This document shows positions 29,955 through 32,993 of a DNA stretch of 32,993 nt, one piece after another. The position numbers were made by a program, and so were the translations under genes. The DNA comes from Phycisphaerae bacterium (lineage in GTDB: Bacteria; Planctomycetota; Phycisphaerae; UBA1845). Each line of letters begins with the position of its first letter. Within the stretch, counting starts at the first letter, position 1. The stretch spans positions 1-32,993 of the forward strand of contig JAUIEW010000023.1 of the NCBI GenBank assembly GCA_030429365.1. The letters are read 5' to 3'. Under the pieces are notes generated by a model. That model was not told the DNA's origin and searched no databases. It saw nothing but the letters and a program-made list of their open reading frames with translations.

Positions 29955-32870
29955 ATGACACAACTACACGTACTCAACGAGAGCACCGCAGAGACGACAT
30001 CGGCTCACCGCGCACTTCAGGAAATCGCCGCAGCGATCGAAGGTGAAGTCCGGTCCGATCGACTGTCGCGGGCGCTTTATTCGACCGACGCAAGCATTTA
30101 TGAAATCACTCCCGATGGCGTTGTGCTTCCGAAAACTGTCAAGGACGTTCAGACGGCTGTCAGGATTTGCCACGCGCACGGCGTACCCATCACTGCCCGA
30201 GGGGCTGGCACGGGGTTGGCGGGCGGCGCGGTCAACGTCGGCATTCAACTCGATTGTTCGCGATACCTCGACCGCATCATTGAGATCGATCCTAAGAATC
30301 GCACGGTGCGGGTGGAGCCCGGCGTTGTGCTTGATGAACTTAATGCGGCGCTCAAAGCGCATGGACTGCAGTTTGCCCCGGATGTCGCCACGTCAAGCCG
30401 CGCCAATCTCGGCGGGATGATTGCGAACAACTCGTGCGGTGCGCATTCGGTTTCATCCGGGCGAACCTGCGATCACATCAAGTCGCTTGACGTGGTATTG
30501 TCGGACGGATCATTGATGCGCTGGGGCTCACAAGCCGAGCCGCTGGACAATCCGCTTGCTGCGGCGTGCGAAGACGTGCTCCGCAAGGTATTGCAAGAGG
30601 ACGCCGACGAGATCAAGGCGCGGTTCCCGAAAGTCTTTCGTCGAAATGGCGGTTACGCGCTGGATCGACTCGCGGAGAACGACGGGAAGATCAATGCCGA
30701 CACGATCATTTGCGGAAGTGAAGGCACGCTGGGGATAATCATTGAGGCGACCCTGAATCTTGTCGAGGCGCCGAAGCACAAGGGGTTGGTTGTCGCGCAC
30801 TTTGACAACTTGCTCACATCGTTGAGTGCGACACCTTTTGTTCTTGAACACAATCCGGCTGCCGTTGAGTTGATTGATCGATTGATCGTTAGCGCGGCGA
30901 TGACCAATCCTGGAATGTCCACGCGGCGCAAATGGATCAAAGGCGATCCGGCGGCAGTCCTGATTTGCGAACTCTATGACGACGACGAACGCCAACTCGA
31001 AGAGCGCTTGGTCGTGCTTTCCGAAGATCTGGCGAATCGAACGGATGGTTATGCCTTCCCGGTGATCAGCCCATCGGATGAGCAAGCCAACGTTTGGGAA
31101 GTTCGGAAAGCCGGACTCGGGTTGTTGATGTCCAAACCTGGTGACGATCAATCGTATGCATTTGTCGAAGATTCCGCCGTCGATCCCGGGCGGCTGCGGG
31201 ACTACATCGAGCGGTTCGCCGCGATTCTCAAAGAAGAAGGTGTTGAGCAAGCCGGTTACTACGCTCACGCGAGCGTCGGGTGCCTGCATGTTCGTCCGGT
31301 GCTCAATCTCAAAAAGGACCGCGACGTCCAACGAATGCATCGCATTGCCGACCGCGTCAGCAGCCTCGCGTTGGAATTCGGCGGGACCATGACAGGCGAG
31401 CACGGTGACGGCATTGTGCGCTCATGCTGGCTAGAAAAAATGTACGGGCCGCGCATCATCGCAGCGATGAAGCGCATCAAGCAGGTGTTCGATCCGAAAG
31501 GAATTCTGAATCCCGGTAAGATCGTTGATCCATTGCCAATGACGGCAAACCTGCGCTACGGAGGCGATTTCAAGTCGCAGGAATTCAAAACCACGCTCGA
31601 TTTCTCCCAGCACGGTGGGATGGCCGGTCTCGCCGGCATGTGCAGCGGTGTGGGGCAGTGTCGCCAGCGACTGGTCGGGGCAATGTGCCCCTCGTACATG
31701 GCCACCGGTGACGAAATGCACACGACCCGCGCGCGAGCCAACGCGCTTCGCATCGCGCTTTCCAATCGCGAGATCCTCGACGGTTTGGCGGACCCTGCCC
31801 TTGATGAGGTCTTTGATCTTTGCCTCAGTTGCAAGGCCTGCAAGACCGAGTGTCCGACCGGAACCGACATCGCCAAGTTGAAGGCGGAATGGACGGCTGC
31901 CAAACACCGTCGCGAAGGTGTTCCGCGTCGCTCGCGTTTGATTGCAGACTCGGTGGGTCTGGCGAAGTGGGGGAGTCGCTTTGCCCCGATGAGCAACTGG
32001 GTGATGCGCAATCCGCTTGTGCGACTCATGCTGGAGAAACGCTACGGTCTCGACCGGCGCATTCCGCCTCCGAAGTTTGTGCGACGGACCTTTCGCAACT
32101 GGTTTGATCAACATCGTAATGGTGCTGAAGGTACGTCGAAGACCGGGAAGCAGAGCATTGTCCTGTTCGTCGACACCTGGACCAATCACCACACGCCGCA
32201 AGTGGGAATCGCTGCGGTCAAGGTTCTTGAATCGCTGGGATACAACGTGCTGTGTCCGGAGACGTCATGCTGCGGGCGACCGATGATCAGCAAAGGACTG
32301 TTGGCGGAGGCCCAACTGCTCGCGTCCCAGAATGTCGATGCGCTGGCCAACTTTGCGCATCAGGGCATACCGATTGTCGGGCTGGAACCGTCGTGCGTTT
32401 CGGCGCTGACCGATGAACTTCCGCAGTTCGTTCGCAACAAGGCGGCTGACCGCATCGCAGCCAACACCATGATGCTTGAGTCGTTTGTCGGCAGGTTGAT
32501 TGAGGAGGATCCGGAGCGCGTGCGATTCCGCGAAAGTGCGTTTGATGCGATTCGCTATCACGGGCATTGCCATCAAAAAGCGCTGTATGGAACCAGCGAT
32601 GCGATGACGGCGCTGCGTGCGGTTTGTGATGATGCCTCAGAGATCAACAGCGGTTGCTGCGGGATGGCCGGCGCGTTCGGGCACGAAATTGAGCACTATG
32701 ACGTGGCGAAAGCGGTGGGTGAGCAGCGGTTGTTCCCAGCCGTCCGCGAGCGCGATAACGCGGCGATTGCGGTATCGGGTTTTAGTTGCCGCTGTCAGAT
32801 CGAGCATCATACCGGGGTCCATCCGAAACACGTCATTGAATTCCTTGCAGATGCCATTGTTGAAGAGTAA
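29955..32870 (+). CDS. FAD/Fe-S D-2-hydroxyacid dehydrogenase (YdiJ / GlcD-GlcF fusion type)
   Basis: The 971-aa product is a complete single-chain D-lactate/D-2-hydroxyglutarate-type dehydrogenase. Residues about 40-250 are a PCMH-type FAD-binding domain (PITARGAGTGLAGGAVN, FAPDVATSSRANLGGMIANNSCGAHS, CGSEGTLGIIIEATL). About 260-530 is the FAD-linked oxidase C-terminal domain (AHASVGCLHVRPVLN, GTMTGEHGDGIVRS, FDPKGILNPGKIVDPLP). Two ferredoxin-like clusters follow near 563-577 (CSGVGQCRQ...GAMC) and 623-633 (CLSCKACKTECP). Two CCG motifs (TSCCGRP near 772, SGCCGMAGAFGHE near 900) match the GlcF/heterodisulfide-reductase C-terminal domain. It would oxidise a D-2-hydroxyacid and pass electrons to a carrier; substrate not fixed. 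It starts 27 bp after the hydrolase. Confidence 0.92.
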   Translation: MTQLHVLNESTAETTSAHRALQEIAAAIEGEVRSDRLSRALYSTDASIYEITPDGVVLPKTVKDVQTAVRICHAHGVPITARGAGTGLAGGAVNVGIQLDCSRYLDRIIEIDPKNRTVRVEPGVVLDELNAALKAHGLQFAPDVATSSRANLGGMIANNSCGAHSVSSGRTCDHIKSLDVVLSDGSLMRWGSQAEPLDNPLAAACEDVLRKVLQEDADEIKARFPKVFRRNGGYALDRLAENDGKINADTIICGSEGTLGIIIEATLNLVEAPKHKGLVVAHFDNLLTSLSATPFVLEHNPAAVELIDRLIVSAAMTNPGMSTRRKWIKGDPAAVLICELYDDDERQLEERLVVLSEDLANRTDGYAFPVISPSDEQANVWEVRKAGLGLLMSKPGDDQSYAFVEDSAVDPGRLRDYIERFAAILKEEGVEQAGYYAHASVGCLHVRPVLNLKKDRDVQRMHRIADRVSSLALEFGGTMTGEHGDGIVRSCWLEKMYGPRIIAAMKRIKQVFDPKGILNPGKIVDPLPMTANLRYGGDFKSQEFKTTLDFSQHGGMAGLAGMCSGVGQCRQRLVGAMCPSYMATGDEMHTTRARANALRIALSNREILDGLADPALDEVFDLCLSCKACKTECPTGTDIAKLKAEWTAAKHRREGVPRRSRLIADSVGLAKWGSRFAPMSNWVMRNPLVRLMLEKRYGLDRRIPPPKFVRRTFRNWFDQHRNGAEGTSKTGKQSIVLFVDTWTNHHTPQVGIAAVKVLESLGYNVLCPETSCCGRPMISKGLLAEAQLLASQNVDALANFAHQGIPIVGLEPSCVSALTDELPQFVRNKAADRIAANTMMLESFVGRLIEEDPERVRFRESAFDAIRYHGHCHQKALYGTSDAMTALRAVCDDASEINSGCCGMAGAFGHEIEHYDVAKAVGEQRLFPAVRERDNAAIAVSGFSCRCQIEHHTGVHPKHVIEFLADAIVEE

Positions 32871-32986
32871 TTCGTCAAAAGTGCGTTGGGTTCTTCAGAT
32901 GTCGAATGCTTGAATCATCGCCGCTGCGAAACTAGCATCCGCGTCGGACCGAACATGATCATGTACATCAAGTAAGGGGCATCGCA

Positions 32987-32993
32987 ATGAACT
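32987..32993 (+). CDS. Possible start of the next gene (truncated by window)
   Basis: ATGAACT at the very end follows AAGGGG with a 7-nt spacer. Only two codons are visible, so nothing can be said of the product. The preceding 116 bp holds no gene or terminator I recognise. Confidence 0.35.

Overview
The window reads as chromosomal DNA of a planctomycete-type bacterium, possibly of the Phycisphaerae. This is an inference from gene content: a Ser/Thr kinase fused to CHASE2, a bacterial SMUG1 uracil-DNA glycosylase, a PgpH-type 7TM-HD protein beside phoH and ybeY, planctomycete-style lipoproteins and many short operons. No marker gene or rRNA is present and no search was run. I see no phage, IS element, CRISPR array, tRNA or rRNA. 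Genes are packed on both strands.

Layout. 1-279: 3' end of leuD. 481-1965: large acidic, glycine-rich lipoprotein. 2068-8213 (minus): a housekeeping cluster running phoH, pgpH, ybeY, a nitrilase-like protein and a CorC/HlyC protein, with cdsA just upstream at 8424-9410. 9712-10749: secreted TPR-esterase. 10746-13679 (minus): a tight zinc-uptake operon, a ribbon-helix-helix/Cys-His regulator followed by znuA, znuC and znuB, with a 19-bp inverted repeat in front. 14415-16693: prpD and prpB (2-methylcitrate cycle), bracketed by palindromic intergenic repeats. 16807-19069 (minus): a lipoprotein with three CxxC-less thioredoxin folds and a His-rich exported redoxin with a recognisable terminator. 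19630-20346: exported LolA-like protein. 20374-21084 (minus): DPM1-like glycosyltransferase. 21416-21687: two tiny ORFs with good ribosome binding sites, absent from or mis-started in the ORF track. 21774-28167: a signalling block with a kinase-CHASE2 protein divergent from an ECF-like sigma factor, an unknown 284-aa protein, a soluble histidine kinase and a NarL-type response regulator. 28329-32870: SMUG1, an alpha/beta hydrolase and a large FAD/Fe-S D-2-hydroxyacid dehydrogenase. A new gene may start at 32987.

How the genes work together. The phoH-pgpH-ybeY-corC set is a common bacterial neighbourhood linked to ribosome/RNA quality control and nucleotide signalling; the inserted nitrilase-like protein has lost two of three catalytic residues. 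The zinc operon looks self-contained, with its own probable metal-sensing repressor instead of a Fur-type Zur. The most novel-looking items are that regulator with its palindrome, the GTAGGGT-bounded palindromes and GNRA-loop hairpin repeats around prpD-prpB, the triple thioredoxin-fold lipoprotein, the small-protein pair, and the kinase/sigma/unknown/two-component block. No single locus is clearly a wholly new defence or mobile system.
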